DNA of 64,000 bases from Desmodus rotundus. Taxonomy: Eukaryota > Chordata > Mammalia > Chiroptera > Phyllostomidae. The first letter of the stretch is position 1; every line of letters begins with the position of its first letter. The position numbers and the translations under genes are program-made. Positions 1-10,848 of the stretch are shown here, piece after piece. The DNA is taken from assembly GCF_022682495.2 (NCBI RefSeq), contig NC_071397.1, positions 30,271,427-30,335,426 of the forward strand. The letters run 5' to 3'. The notes below the pieces were generated by a model. It saw only the letters and a program-made list of their open reading frames with translations. It made no database searches and had not been told where the DNA came from.

Positions 1-642
1 CCATATAATATGAAAAATAGAGACACTTTCTGAAGAAGATGCAAGATACAAGAAACATTGTACACAGGACAATGACGCCTCAGTCCCCTTCAAAGTAGGC
101 ACCTTGGGACCTCATACAGTTCTCCCAATTGCCATTAGCTGTCCCACGGTATTTTTCTGAATCTCATCAACGGTCTGAAATCTCTTCCCTTTCAAAGGTG
201 ATTTTAGTTTTGGGAAAAGCCAGAAGTTGCAGGCCAGCAATTGAGGGGGCTGAGTCACCTGGGTGATTTGATGTTTTGCTAAAAAAATCTCTGCACGAGA
301 CGTGATGCATGAGTGGGCAGGTTGCCATGATGAAGGTGCCAATCACCAGTTGCAGCCTTCCGAATCATCTGAGTACTTCCCACGGAGGAATGTTCAAGCC
401 TAATGCAAAATTTGATGCAGATTCGTTGTTCTACTTCCTCAGTCATTTTGAATGCAATGGCCACACATTGCACATGCTCACTCAACGGTGTCCACCACTC
501 CCACTGACTAGGTACAGGGAAGCTGTCGTTGTTCACACATGTGCATGCCAGTCCACTCTCCTTGGCTGCCAGGTTACAGTGATGTTGCACAAACTGATCT
601 CATTATATTAATAATGGCTGGAATTCTTCTGGACAGACTATG
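1..642 (-). mobile_element. Internally deleted mariner DNA transposon, cut by the window edge
   Basis: The minus strand encodes two pieces of a mariner transposase. An N-terminal piece (about 452-353, with EEVEQRICIKFCIRLEHSS) joins directly to a C-terminal piece (about 352-105, with ASRLVQ, FLAKHQITQ and NFWLFPKLKSPLKGKRFQ). The middle of the protein, holding the first catalytic Asp, is missing. The Asp expected in the HDN motif reads HGN, and the Asp of the SPDLAP motif is also lost, so the gene is dead. There is a frameshift between 280 and 340. The minus-strand 5' terminus reads CATAGTCTGTCCAGAAGAAT and ends at 642 next to a TA (643-644). The first bases of the window resemble the inner part of the partner inverted repeat, so the outer 3' end lies just left of base 1. 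Confidence 0.85.
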
Positions 643-644
643 TA

Positions 645-1190
645 TATATATTTTTTTTCTTTTCTTTTTCTTTTTTTACCATGCAATACTGAATACCTTC
701 TTCAATATAGGCCATTTAATTTGTGGTGCCCAATCTTTCTGACATTTGTGTTCTGGCAAACCTTTTGGACCTATAATGTCAGAAAAAATATATGGGAGTA
801 GAAATGTGACACCAGTTGAAAATAAGGGAAGTTTACCATGATGCAAATAAAATCGGAGTTTTATACGGCCTTTAGAGGCACGTTTACAGGAACACAGGAT
901 AAAAGTCACAGGCAGTCTGGGACTGGTGAAAGTTCTTCAACATGCTGAGGATCATTAGAAACTTGATGGCGGCCCAGGAAGACTGACTGAAAATCAAATT
1001 AAGAGACTGTGGCTGGCTTCATAACATTTGAAGAGAACCGGTGTTAGATGCCCCTGGCAGCCCGTCTCCTTAGGAACTAAGCTACCCTGTCCCAGCCCTG
1101 GAAGCAGCCATTTCTCCTAGAAGCCTGTTCCTCTTACTTAGTGGGGGCCAGGTATGGGTGCTAGGTAGGCTTGCTTGCTGCTATTCTGGT
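645..1190. other. Unassigned non-coding stretch
   Basis: A T-rich tract (650-677) is followed by unique-looking sequence. The short frames here have no recognisable domain. From about 980 it may already be the 3' UTR of the neighbouring old L1. Confidence 0.5.
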
Positions 1191-1194
1191 CTTT

Positions 1195-3215
1195 GCTTTT
1201 TGGTCTAGGTAAAGAGACCTAGAGCTAGGAAATCTATATACACACACATATGCATACACCTGCATACCAATTTACAGGCACACATTCATATACATACATA
1301 CATGCATATACATGTGCCCATAAACCTATATATACATATGTATACTTTAGAAATCTTGAGCTTATTCCGCATTTACCCATTTGTTCAATCCTTTAGTACA
1401 TCTAAAGGAGTTTCAGAATTGCTTGGCCCATGTCATTACAATGAGCAATCTAGGACGGGTTTGGGAATTGTTTGCATTTCTTCCTCTCAGTCTACCCCCA
1501 GACTGAGGGTGTATGGTCAAATGCTGTTTCTAAATTATGTACACAGATTGATTGTTCCTCCTGGCCTCTCTCCCCCTCGCTCTCTTTAGTGTGGCTGTCG
1601 TTTATTTAGAATACAGTAGATACCTGTGCTCCAGTTTGCTTTCAGTTTTAGTACCTCCTTTTTAGTTAGTTTTATTTTTGGAATACGTAGAATAGTTACA
1701 TGCTTTCAAAAGTCAAACTATTCAAAAGGTGTAATCAGAGATGTGTCACTGCTTCCTGTATTCCTTCTACCCAATTTCCCCAAACCCTTGTAGGTACCTG
1801 ACTTCACTGTTTTCTGGCTTGTGCTTCCTGTGTTCCTTTTGGTAATGATAAGCCATTAAAAATGTATTTTTAAAATTTTCCCTTTATATTGTACACAAAG
1901 TTAACATATTATACTTTTTTGCATTTTGCTTTTTTCATTAATATCTCTGAGGAATCTTTCCATACAAATACATAGAACTCCTTCTGTTTTACAGCTGCAA
2001 AGGTCTCCACTGTGTGTATGTGCCGTAGGTTACTCCGGCACTTGACAATGAAATACAGTGACATTGTGGGAATAACTTTTTCGCATACATGTTTTCATAT
2101 TGCTGGAGATACTTGTTCAGGATAAATTTATAGGGGCAATTCTGTGTTGAGTTTGGTTGTATATACCATTTTTTATGTCCATCAGCAATGTACAGCAGGG
2201 CCTATTTTTCTATCACCTCATCATCAGACTGTAAAGCCTTTTAATTTTGTCAATTGGGCAAAAAATGAAATTTTGTTGTAGTTTTAATCTGCATTTTTAC
2301 ATGAACAAACTTGCACATGTTTCATTTGATTTAAGGACATTTATTTTAATGGTTTTATTTATTTTTAGAGAGAGGGGAAGGGAGGGAGAGAGATAAACAT
2401 CAGTGTGTGGTTGCCTCTCACACGCCCCATACTGGGGACCTGGCCCACATCCCAGCATGTGCACTGACTGGGAGTCGAACCAGTGACCCTTTGCTTCACA
2501 GGCAATGCTCAATCCATGGAGCCGCATCAACCAGGGCTGATTTAAGGCCATTTTTGTATCTCTTTTTGAGTTGTATGTTCAAGTCTCTGCCCATTCATTT
2601 CCTCAATTAAAAAAATCACTCAACAAATTAGGGATTTAACCCTTTATCTGTGAATATTTTCTCCCAGTTTATCAGATGTCTTTGACTTCAATATTTTTTT
2701 GCCATGTAAAATTTTTTTTATTAGTGATTAATCAAATTTATCAACTTTTTCTTTTATTGAATCTTAGTTTAATCATAGTTAGAAAGCCTTTCCTTACACT
2801 TGGTTTTAGAGGTATTAACTCATTTTTTTTCTTATATTTGTATACATTTAATTTTTATATTTAGATCTCTAATCCATTTGAAGGTTATTCTTGGGTGTGA
2901 TGGAAGGAATGGATTTGCTTTTATCTTTTTCCAAATGGCCATCCAGTTGTCCCTGCACTATGTATTAAACAGAGCATCTTTGCCCACTGGTATCAAGATA
3001 CCACCTTTATCATAAACTAGATTTCACACATAGTTGGATCTGTTTCTGGAGGGTTTATTTTATCCATTCATTAGATGGCTTCCTCTTTTGCCAGTACCAT
3101 AGTATTTAATGAAATAGCTTTGTAGTATATTTTTCTACCTGGTATTATTAATTTTTCCTCACCCTCCCCACTGTAAGTCTTCATATTCAGTAATTTACTA
3201 GCTATTCTTTTTTAT
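1195..3215 (-). mobile_element. Old L1 (L1M group) 3' portion, antisense, split by a SINE
   Basis: On the plus strand this reads as an inverted L1M 3' UTR and distal ORF2. It starts with the TAGAGCTAGGAAA segment and the TA/CA-rich stretch (1236-1350). Then comes the block with CATTTTGCTTTTTTCATTAA (1920-1940) and CTTTCCATACAAATACATAG, and finally a block with CCAAATGGCCATCCAGTTGT (2931-2950) and ACCACCTTTATCATA. These follow the order of remembered L1M consensus. It is heavily mutated and holds no usable frame. The Ves SINE at 2343-2538 is inserted in it. Confidence 0.75.
2343..2538 (-). mobile_element. Ves-type tRNA-derived SINE, full length
   Basis: An inverted copy: tail remnant TTTATTTATTTTTAGAGAGA, then the purine-rich stretch, TGGTTGCCTCTCACACGCCC, and the terminal ACCAGGGCT. 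It is flanked by a 15-bp target-site duplication with one mismatch, GATTTAAGGACATTT (2328-2342) and GATTTAAGGCCATTT (2539-2553). Confidence 0.92.
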
Positions 3216-4239
3216 TTTTAGTTTACAAAAACTGAAAATTTTATAAATACAAAGATGGATTTTACTATTTAATCATTAATAAACTCATACTAGAGTTTAA
3301 TTATGGTAACTGCTTTTGTAAAAACAGGGGAGAGATAGCCATTTTACTTCTGACTGTGAAAATTTAATTTCTTTATAAGTTGAATAGAGAATTATTTCAA
3401 TTTAATACTGCCTTCAAAAAATTAATTTGTTTTACTGCTGTATTCCTAATCTCTCTTCCTGCTTACTCTTCACTTCCCACCAACACCCCATACCACCACG
3501 GGGAAAAGGAAACGAAGCCATCACCATGCCCTGGTAGTTTCTGCTTCATCGATATGGAATTTGCAGTTGAAAACAAACTTTTATCTCATTACTCTTAGCG
3601 TTAATAGAACCTCATTGTTTGTATTTATGGCCCCCCAAATGACCTCAAGGCAACTGTAGTCCTTCAGGTCTGCCTAGAGATTGGGGCTACACTACCGTGT
3701 CCCTAAGGAGGCCAGAGAACACTAATCAACTCTCATTCCATAGTGGCTACATGAGCAAAACTAAGGCCAATTGCAGCTGCTTCAAACCTGTGATTCCAAA
3801 TTCCTATCCCCTGACACCAGTGCTCCATGAAACTTCATTATGTCTTAAAAATCCAGATCTATAGAACTTACGTTGATCACAATGCACTTTTTTTTGTTTT
3901 TGGCCTAAATTAGTGTTTAAAAATTACATTTCCATAGGTCTCCTAAAAAACAGAGCCATTAGTCCTATTAATTCTAAAAATAGTTTTGTAATGGAAAGAA
4001 TACAAGAAAAATAAAACAATTAAAAAATAGTTTTGTAATCTCAAGATCACATATTGTAGTTAATTAATAGAATTTTATACTCTATTGACATAGTCCAAAG
4101 CTTTAAAAATTGCAGCTCAAAAGACATACCATACCAATTCGCTCAATTTTATGTGCCTATGATAAGCCAACGGACCATCTGATGAAGGCTTAAGTTTTTA
4201 ATGAGAAAAGATTGCCCTCAATGTTTGAGAACTTTCATT
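3216..4239. other. Unassigned AT-rich non-coding stretch
   Basis: No recognised repeat or gene. The frame at 3380-3598 has no known domain and no coding-like composition. The 3620-3850 part is less AT-rich and may be an old unrecognised repeat. Confidence 0.5.
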
Positions 4240-4590
4240 TTAGAACCTTTAGATTACTTTTGCTGTTGAAACTTTTATGCATTTAACCAGTCATTTTAAT
4301 GTCTTCTTTTGTGAATTACCATTTAATATATTTTCCCATCTTTCTATTAAAAACTGTCTTAATTATTTAAGGGTGCCTCATATATTATGACTATTAATAC
4401 TCTGTCATAAGTTTTGCAAATATTCCCCAAATTCCTTTTTCTCATATTTTGTTTGCACATTTTAATATGTAAGGTTTTAATTATCTTTATTTATTTTGGT
4501 CCTTTATCTTGTGGGTTTTTGAAAAAATTGCTTTAATGCTTAGGTTTTCTCCCATCTTCAGTTTAAATATTCACATATTTGGCTTTTTAA
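4240..4590 (-). mobile_element. Old L1 (L1M/L1ME-like) fragment, antisense
   Basis: On the plus strand it reads like inverted L1 sequence: ATTTTCCCATCTTTCTATTA, AATACTCTGTCATAAGTTTTGC and CTTAGGTTTTCTCCCATCTTC. It is probably part of the same ancient insertion as the pieces at 5296-5635 and 6560-6950, split by later insertions. Confidence 0.6.
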
Positions 4591-4599
4591 AATTAAAAA

Positions 4600-4825
4600 T
4601 ATTATTATTATTTTTATTTTTTTGTTTTTATTATTTACTTAATTTTTTCCACCACCATTTATCTCCCCTATACCTTTTGCCACCTCTACCCCCACCCCAC
4701 AATCACCACACTGTCGTCCATGTCCATGAATTCTTTTTCTCTCTCTTTTTTCTTTTTTGCTAAATCCCACACCCAGAGTTGTCAGCTGGCTATCTATGAG
4801 TCTCTATTTTTCTTGTTAGTTCAGT
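4600..4825 (-). mobile_element. Bat L1 3' UTR, antisense part of an inverted L1
   Basis: Inverted 3' UTR sequence with a T-rich start (4600-4640), GTCGTCCATGTCCATGAATTC (4713-4733) and a Pro/pyrimidine-rich block typical of bat L1 3' ends. At about 4825 it switches directly to L1 sequence of the opposite orientation. Confidence 0.7.
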
Positions 4826-4985
4826 TTGTTCATTTACACAATGGAAAACTACTTGGCCATAAAAAAGAAGAAAATTTACACTTTGCGACAGTATGGATGG
4901 ACCTGGAGAACATTATGCTAAGTGAAATAAACCAGTCAGAGAAAGGTAAGTACCATATGATCTCACTCATATGTAAAATCTAATA
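4826..4985 (+). mobile_element. L1 ORF2 C-terminus/3' UTR fragment, sense orientation
   Basis: Contains AATGGAAAACTACTTGGCCA, ATGGATGGACCTGGAGAACA and TATGCTAAGTGAAATAAACC, the conserved end of L1 ORF2/3' UTR. Equivalent motifs occur at 21375-21500 and 51895-51990. It abuts the opposite-strand fragment at 4600-4825. Confidence 0.8.
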
Positions 4986-4989
4986 GGTC

Positions 4990-5290
4990 TTTTATTTCTA
5001 TTTTTATTTATTATTTTTTCTTCATTGTCTTCTTTTCCTTTTTATTGAATTTATTGGGGTAACGATGGTTAAAAAATTATACAGGTTTTAGGTGCACAAC
5101 TGCACAACACATCATCTGTACACTGTCTGTGTATTCACTGCCCCAAGTCGAGTCTCCACCCATCAAGTTTTATCCCCCTACACCCTCCTCCACCCCCACC
5201 CCCTCTCTCCAGCAGTCACCACAGTTGTCCAAGTTCATGAGCTTTTCTCTTTTTTTATTCAGTCCCTCCACACCCCTAAAAAATTTTAAC
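4990..5290 (-). mobile_element. L1 3' UTR, antisense
   Basis: On the plus strand it has TTTATTGAATTTATTGGGGT, ATTATACAGGTTTTAGGTGC, CACATCATCTGTACACTG and AAGTCGAGTCTCCACCCATC, the inverted end of a L1 of the carnivore/bat type. Confidence 0.75.
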
Positions 5291-5295
5291 TCTTT

Positions 5296-5635
5296 AACCC
5301 AGCTACAACTTATTTTGCTATGCGGTATGAGGTAAAGAACTTATTTTTTCCTGCTAACCAATTGTCCTAGTATTAATTATTGAACAATTTATTCTTTATC
5401 TATTAGTTTATAGTGACCTTATCAAATACATAATTTTGCATGCAGACTCTCTTTTCTATTTTATTAATATATGTGTCTGTTCTTGAGATAGTACTGTCCC
5501 ATTTTAATTACTGTAGCTTTGAAAAATTTTCAGTACCTGGGTACGGCAAGTCTCCCTCAGTATACATCTTTCAAAATCTTCTTGACTATTCTCAGCTATG
5601 TTTTAAAATGGATGAATTTAGTGTAATTTAATACT
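5296..5635 (-). mobile_element. Old L1 ORF2 fragment, antisense
   Basis: Inverted L1 ORF2-like sequence: TATGCGGTATGAGGTAAAGA, CTTTTCTATTTTATTAATAT, GTCCCATTTTAATTACTGTAGC and CAAAATCTTCTTGACTATTC. It continues the ancient L1 begun at 4240. Confidence 0.65.
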
Positions 5636-5639
5636 TTTT

Positions 5640-6130
5640 TTGTCCATAATCACATTCATTCATTTCCTGCTGCTCAGCAGACTGTTGTTTTCTTCATGTC
5701 GGCAATGCATGCGTGCCATTGTACAACAAGTGTACGTAACAAGTGTACGCTTCCGCGGTCCGACCTGCAGGTGGCCTGGCTGGGTCTCTGCTCTGGTTTC
5801 ACAAGGTTGATGCCAAGGTGCTAGCAGGGCTGCTTTCTTCTTTGGAGACTCAGGATGAACCAACTGCCATGATCATTCATTCTGTTGATAGAATTTAGTT
5901 GCATGTGGTGGTATAACTGAGGTCTTTACTTCCTTGCTGCCAAAGGTGGTGGTTCTCAGTTTCTGAGATCAGCCTCCATTCCTTGTTTAGCAACCTCGTT
6001 TCTCCATCTTCACATAGAGCAACAGCAGGTCAGCCGTTCTCTGCTTTGAATCCCTCTCACCTCCTCTTCTGCCTCATTGCTCTTTTGCTCTCCCCTTCCC
6101 CTACATTTCTCTGACTCAGCATGCTTAATC
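5640..6130. other. Unassigned stretch, possibly an old LTR or L1 segment
   Basis: Segments such as CCAAGGTGCTAGCAGGGCTG and CCATCTTCACATAGAGC resemble widely dispersed old mammalian repeats, but I cannot name the family. A local repeat, AACAAGTGTACG, occurs twice at 5727-5749. No credible gene. Confidence 0.4.
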
Positions 6131-6134
6131 TGCA

Positions 6135-6255
6135 TATGAAATTTAAGACCAACTTATCTAGCTCTATAAAGAAGCCCACTGGAATTTTTATTGGAATCTG
6201 ATTTGTAAATTAAGTCAGGGAAAACTGACATCTTGTTGATGTTGAGATGGGCTAA
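6135..6255 (-). mobile_element. Old L1 ORF2 fragment, antisense
   Basis: TAGCTCTATAAAGAAGCCCA, ATTGGAATCTGATTTGTAAA and CATCTTGTTGATGTTGAG match inverted L1 ORF2 and continue the ancient element. Confidence 0.6.
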
Positions 6256-6269
6256 TAAAGAATAAGAGA

Positions 6270-6545
6270 TATTACTAGGTCATATTAAGTACTTGGGATA
6301 CTGAAATAAAAGACACATTTCTTACCTTCAAAGCGCTCACAATCTAGTGGAAGAGGTAGCAAAATAAACAACTAAAAGTCACACAATTAGAATACAGCAC
6401 GTAAAGATCGACAATAGAGTCTGCACACTGTGCCGAAGCTGTACACACAGGAGAGGCTGAAGAAGGCTGGGGTGGAGGGGATGACACCGAACTGGGCCTA
6501 AAAATTAGTCAAGAGGACAAGACAGGAATGCAGGGCATTCAGACA
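6270..6545 (-). mobile_element. L2 LINE fragment, antisense
   Basis: Reads as inverted L2 3' end: CTTACCTTCAAAGCGCTCAC, AATCTAGTGGAAGAGGTAGC, then a segment ending AATGCAGGGCATTCAGACAG. Confidence 0.6.
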
Positions 6546-6559
6546 GAGAGAACTTTTAA

Positions 6560-6950
6560 AAAAAAGAATAGGAAATATCTTTCCATTTTTTCAAGCCTAT
6601 TTTTGGATCTTATAGAAATGTTTTATAGTTTTCCTCATACAGATTCTGAGCACTTCTTGTGAAGTTTGTTCCTAAATATTTTATTTTCTTTTACCATTGT
6701 ATTGGATTCATTATATCTTCTAGCTGGTTATTATCTATGTATATGAACGCTACTGAGTTTTACATGTTAATTTTCTTTTATTGTTTGAATTAAATTATCA
6801 TTGATTCTCTGAGATTTTCCATGTATGCTATCATGTCAGCTGCAGAGATAAATTTATTTATTATTACTCCGGTATCTCTGTTTATTTTCTCTTGTCAATG
6901 GCCTATAAAGGTCAGTACTTTTTCTTGTAAGTTTTTAACAAAAACATAAA
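6560..6950 (-). mobile_element. Old L1 ORF2 fragment, antisense
   Basis: Inverted L1 ORF2-like sequence with TTATAGTTTTCCTCATACAG, TGTTCCTAAATATTTTATTT and CTTGTCAATGGCCTATAAAG. Confidence 0.6.
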
Positions 6951-7144
6951 TGAAGGCCTTAATTATTGTGAAGCAAACAGGGTGTAACCATTGTTAAGAC
7001 AGGAAACACCCCCGCCCCACTTTTCTCAGGGACCACCTCTTCTCCCCATTGCAGAGGAAACACGGCACTGACTTTTATGACAATCACTTCTTTTTCTTTA
7101 GTTTTACCCCCTAAATATAAATTTCTAAACAATAGTTTCATTTT

Positions 7145-7375
7145 GCCTATTTTTTACCTTTATTAAATTGGAATTGGTTTTTAAAACAGAACATTTCAAT
7201 TATTTAGATCATTGAAGATTCACATGCAGTTGTAAGAAATAACACAGAGATCCCGCGTGCTTTTCTGGCTGTGCCCCTTAACGGCTGCATCCTGTAAACC
7301 TGCAGTTCACTTGGTACAATTGTCACCATCATAACACTGACACTGATACACGCAATTGATCTCCTTCAGCAGGAT
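7145..7375 (-). mobile_element. Old L1 (L1M) 3' UTR fragment, antisense
   Basis: GATTCACATGCAGTTGTAAGA, AATAACACAGAGATCCCG and CTTGGTACAATTGTCACCAT follow the remembered inverted L1M 3' UTR. Confidence 0.6.
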
Positions 7376-7779
7376 CATTCATTTTCTCCTTTTATACTTC
7401 TTTCCCTCCACCACCTCATACCCGAGGAGTATGATCTTCTTCTCTCTCTCTAGTCCTTCCCAAGAAGCACTGCTTCTCTGAGACTGCCACATCAGGCCCT
7501 GCACGCTTTCAAGCCCCTTCCCTGTAGCCATGGCCATGAACCACCAAATCCCAACCTGCATTTGCTTTTTTTTTTTTTTTTTTTTTGTATTTCCCTTCCT
7601 CCTATTGGCCCTGAACTCTGACTCTTCATACTCACGGGCTTGCTGGGATGTTGCAGGTATTAGAAGCTTTATTAGAACTTGTTTCTTTTGTTCCTCTAAG
7701 TCACTTGAAGGTTGCACTGTGTTCTTTCTCCTAGCAATGCTTAAGTCACAGGCCCTGTGCAGTTTCATCTGTTCTCTAT
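7376..7779. other. Unassigned stretch with a T homopolymer
   Basis: A T run of about 20 bases lies at 7567-7586. Long frames cross it on both strands, but they encode low-complexity Lys or Phe runs and no domain. Confidence 0.5.
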
Positions 7780-8335
7780 AGGGAACCTATCCACAAGGCA
7801 TGGCGAATGTAGCCCAGCCCCTGACTTGGAAAACCGGCGGGGAGTGAGTCGGCACACGGGAACCAAGCCCACAGATCGGTTTTCCCGTGGGGAATCAGGC
7901 CTGCATTGTACCTAGGCTGCTTTGAGGCTTGCTTTTGCTAAAACTCCCTCACCCTGAATTGAGGCAACAAATGTTTACTGCATATCTTTAAAGTAACTTC
8001 CTAAAGTCTGTGCTAAACCTCCCAGGTATGGAGTGTAACCAATTCAACCACTTCTTCCCTTACATCTGCAACATCCTTTTCTTTGAAGTAATTACCAACA
8101 TTCTTTCCTCTGTTATCTGTAAAAGATAATCACCTAAAGCGAATCTGTGCATAGTAAATGAGGACCATCTTCCATGAAATGTGCCCAGAAAAGCAATAAA
8201 AGCCTGTCCAGGCAGGGGTTGGGGCCCTCTCTCTCACTTTGAGAGTGGCATGCCATCCCTTTTTCTCCACGGGACTTCTGTAGTCTGTGTGAATTTGTTC
8301 ATCGCAGCCACAACACGCGGACCCCATGGGCCAGA
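7780..8335 (+). mobile_element. Possible solo LTR of an old endogenous retrovirus
   Basis: A compositionally distinct block with an AATAAA (8195-8200), followed by AGCCTGTCCAGGCAGGGGTT, CTCTCACTTTGAGAGTGG and CTGTGTGAATTTGTTCATCG. This order (poly-A signal, short R, U5) is typical of a mammalian ERV LTR. I cannot fix the ends or see a clear target-site duplication, and no gag, pol or env sequence adjoins it. Confidence 0.5.
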
Positions 8336-8419
8336 GTCCGCATCAGTTCTCCTTGTTGATCTTACGGTTATTTTGGGAATGTTATGGGCAGATTTGGAAT
8401 CAGGCTACTGCTATTGTTC

Positions 8420-8550
8420 TTCAACCTCACTTAATCTCTATGACAGCTTTATAAGTTATCATTATCCTTCAGTCCTTTGAATAGGAGGAAAATGAGGCCC
8501 AGAGAAGTTAAGTGATACCCAAGAAGTTGGTAAGTGGTACACCTGGGAAT
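8420..8550 (+). repeat. MIR SINE
   Basis: CACTTAATCTCTATGACAGC, GGAAAATGAGGCCCAGAGAA and GTTAAGTGATACCCAAGAAG follow the MIR core in the sense direction. Confidence 0.75.
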
Positions 8551-10301
8551 TGTTAACACACATTGAAAAATCTCAGAATCAAGCATCTGATAGATTTTTT
8601 TTTGCTTAGATCACTGCTATAACACATCCACAGTGGCTACTGAAATTTCTGCTGGAATAGCTCCAGAGGGACTCATTGCCTCCAAATGAGTGCATTTTAG
8701 GATTCTGTAAATGTGGCTAAAAAGTTATGCCTCCTGTTGTGTTGAATTCTCCCTCAGTGTCCATATGACTCTTGTCCAAGTTATGCCAACTTTGTGGTGG
8801 AGACAAAAAAGTTTAAATCTAAACTCCTATCCTCACTCTAGTTCTTTGTTGTCATAAGAAAAGCATTCTAGTCTTCAACAACACGTTTCTGAGTCGCTTT
8901 TGCCTAGTGGCCACATGTTTTAGACTTACTACTGTACATATACCTCCACAGAAGTGAACACAGAACTACTCGGAAAATCTGTCCAACATGAAATAGAGTA
9001 GGGTAATTTGTTCTCCTACTCTGGACATTACATCATATATATGTTGCATTTTTGTTTGTTTTATTTACTTACTTACTTTTGAGCATCACGTCACTTTGTG
9101 GGCCACAAAAGTAGTGGTTAGGAAAAACCCTAACTCTTTTTCCACATTTGCTGATAACAAGTCACATGTCCCCATGCAGTCCTTACATAGTTAGCTGTCT
9201 GACCCCAAGCCTGGACTTCTACATATATACTAATTCAGTTTTATTGTTTCCAACCTGGCCCACCCTTTTGGCCTACTGAGATTTTACTTGGGCCCTGATT
9301 CATCTGCTGTAACATCCCGTCCTCTTGCTTCCTTTAAAAAATTAATCATAAATTCAACGATGTCTTTATCTTAGTGAACATAAAGACGTGGTGTAGGACA
9401 GGACTGAAAACAATACTATTGCCACTTAAATCTTCTTTCTAAATTGATGTTTCTCAGAGCAGTATTTTTAAGGTTATGTGACAAGTTATGGGTAGAATGT
9501 AATCTATCTTCTTTAGCCATTTAATATTTATTAATGAATACTTCCCTGAAAATGTAACCAAATGTTTGAAGAGTATGTAAAACAATTTTTAGTTTTGATT
9601 TCAGCACATGAGTTAAATAATTTTTCAATAGACTAAATCATCATTCTTTCTCTTTCTATAACCTACCCTAGTCCATTTCTCAAAGAGTAAAATTCACACA
9701 TGTTCTTTTTAATAGGTACCACTTTTCATTTATTTTCAGTATACCAGTGTAGTAATGTCACATGCTTTCTACTAGCTCTTTGTCAGCATGTACTGGCATT
9801 TTCATTTCACCTTAGGATTATTTTTTCTCCTCATGCAGAACGACATTCCACTGGTCAGTTGGCTGCCTATATGTTCCTAATCACAGGTTTATTCATGGAA
9901 CCTGGAGACATTATCACATATGGTGGGCATAAAAAGATTATTTCTAATTAAGATAGCAACAGATATAGTTTACATTAATTTATCTTCTATATGCTACACA
10001 TTCATATATGCTTAATATAATGAATATGTTGTTCTAAATGGAAGATCAAGATAATTTTTAAATAAATGTTTGTCATATTTGGATTTATACCAAATCTCCA
10101 CTCCCAGAAAACAAAACCAACACAAAGGCTCACCATGATTCAGTAGGTCTTTGATCAAACCCAGGGTCTCTTGGAAGTACCATACTTTGTGGGATTCATC
10201 TAATGTCTGTTTGTTGGTTGCTATCACTAACAGAAAACACGGATACTGTTCAGGTCATACAGAAAGTCTTCATCCTCTAAAGTATATAAAGATATTTAAG
10301 T
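8551..10301. other. Unassigned non-coding stretch
   Basis: 1.75 kb without a recognised repeat or gene. The frame at 9700-9951 has no identifiable domain. Confidence 0.5.
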
Positions 10302-10351
10302 TCTGGCTGGGTAGCTCAGTGGTTAGAGCATCATCCCGATACACCAAGGTT
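10302..10351 (+). mobile_element. 5' fragment of a tRNA-derived bat SINE
   Basis: CTGGCTGGGTAGCTCAGTGG then TTAGAGCATCATCCCGATAC and ACCAAGG match the head of the bat tRNA-SINE subtype with the ATCxTCCCGATAC segment. The box-A-like motif is intact. Everything beyond ACCAAGG, including box B and the tail, is missing. Confidence 0.8.
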
Positions 10352-10490
10352 TCCCTGGCACTTTTGGTCACTTTTCATTGACTAAAGCCAGTCGCACAGC
10401 CACGCCTAACCACAGGGGACGAGGGGAAGCACAACTTGCTCATGTGCAAGAAGGAGAGAGAACTGGCATATTTGTAAACAAGCCCAGTGA
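10352..10490. other. Unassigned stretch, probable old repeat
   Basis: TTTTCATTGACTAAAGCCAG and CACAGCCACGCCTAACCAC resemble a dispersed mammalian repeat that I cannot name. Confidence 0.3.
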
Positions 10491-10848
10491 CTGCCACATT
10501 TTCTCAGCTCTTTCACCTTCAGTTTCCTCCCCTGGAAGATTGGGACAATAATACCTGAGGGAGTGCTTCTGCACATCACTTAATGGTTAGCAGCAGAGCT
10601 CTGGCACTGCATCGTCCAGGTTGGAGACCCACGTCTGAGGCTTATTAGGGAAACCTTGGGTAGTTTTTAATTTCTCTCACCTCAAATTCCTCATCTGACA
10701 GTTAATTTTAGCGCCTATTATCTGTGAAGATTAAATCACAATATAATGATTTTAATAGAAGTAAATTAAATAAAATCAATTATATAAACTAGTTTAGAAT
10801 AGTTCCTGGCACATAGTCAGGACACTAAGTATTTGCTTTTGGCCCCTA
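10491..10848 (-). repeat. Two MIR fragments, antisense
   Basis: The first piece (10500-10565) has CAGTTTCCTCCCCTGGAAGA and GACAATAATACCTGAGG. The second (10625-10845) has CTCATCTGACAGTT, GTGAAGATTAAATCAC and CCTGGCACATAGTCAGGACA. Both read as inverted MIR. Confidence 0.7.

Noticed and set aside
7379..7768. 129-codon minus-strand frame
   Set aside because: It crosses a homopolymer giving a Lys run and has no domain; chance frame.
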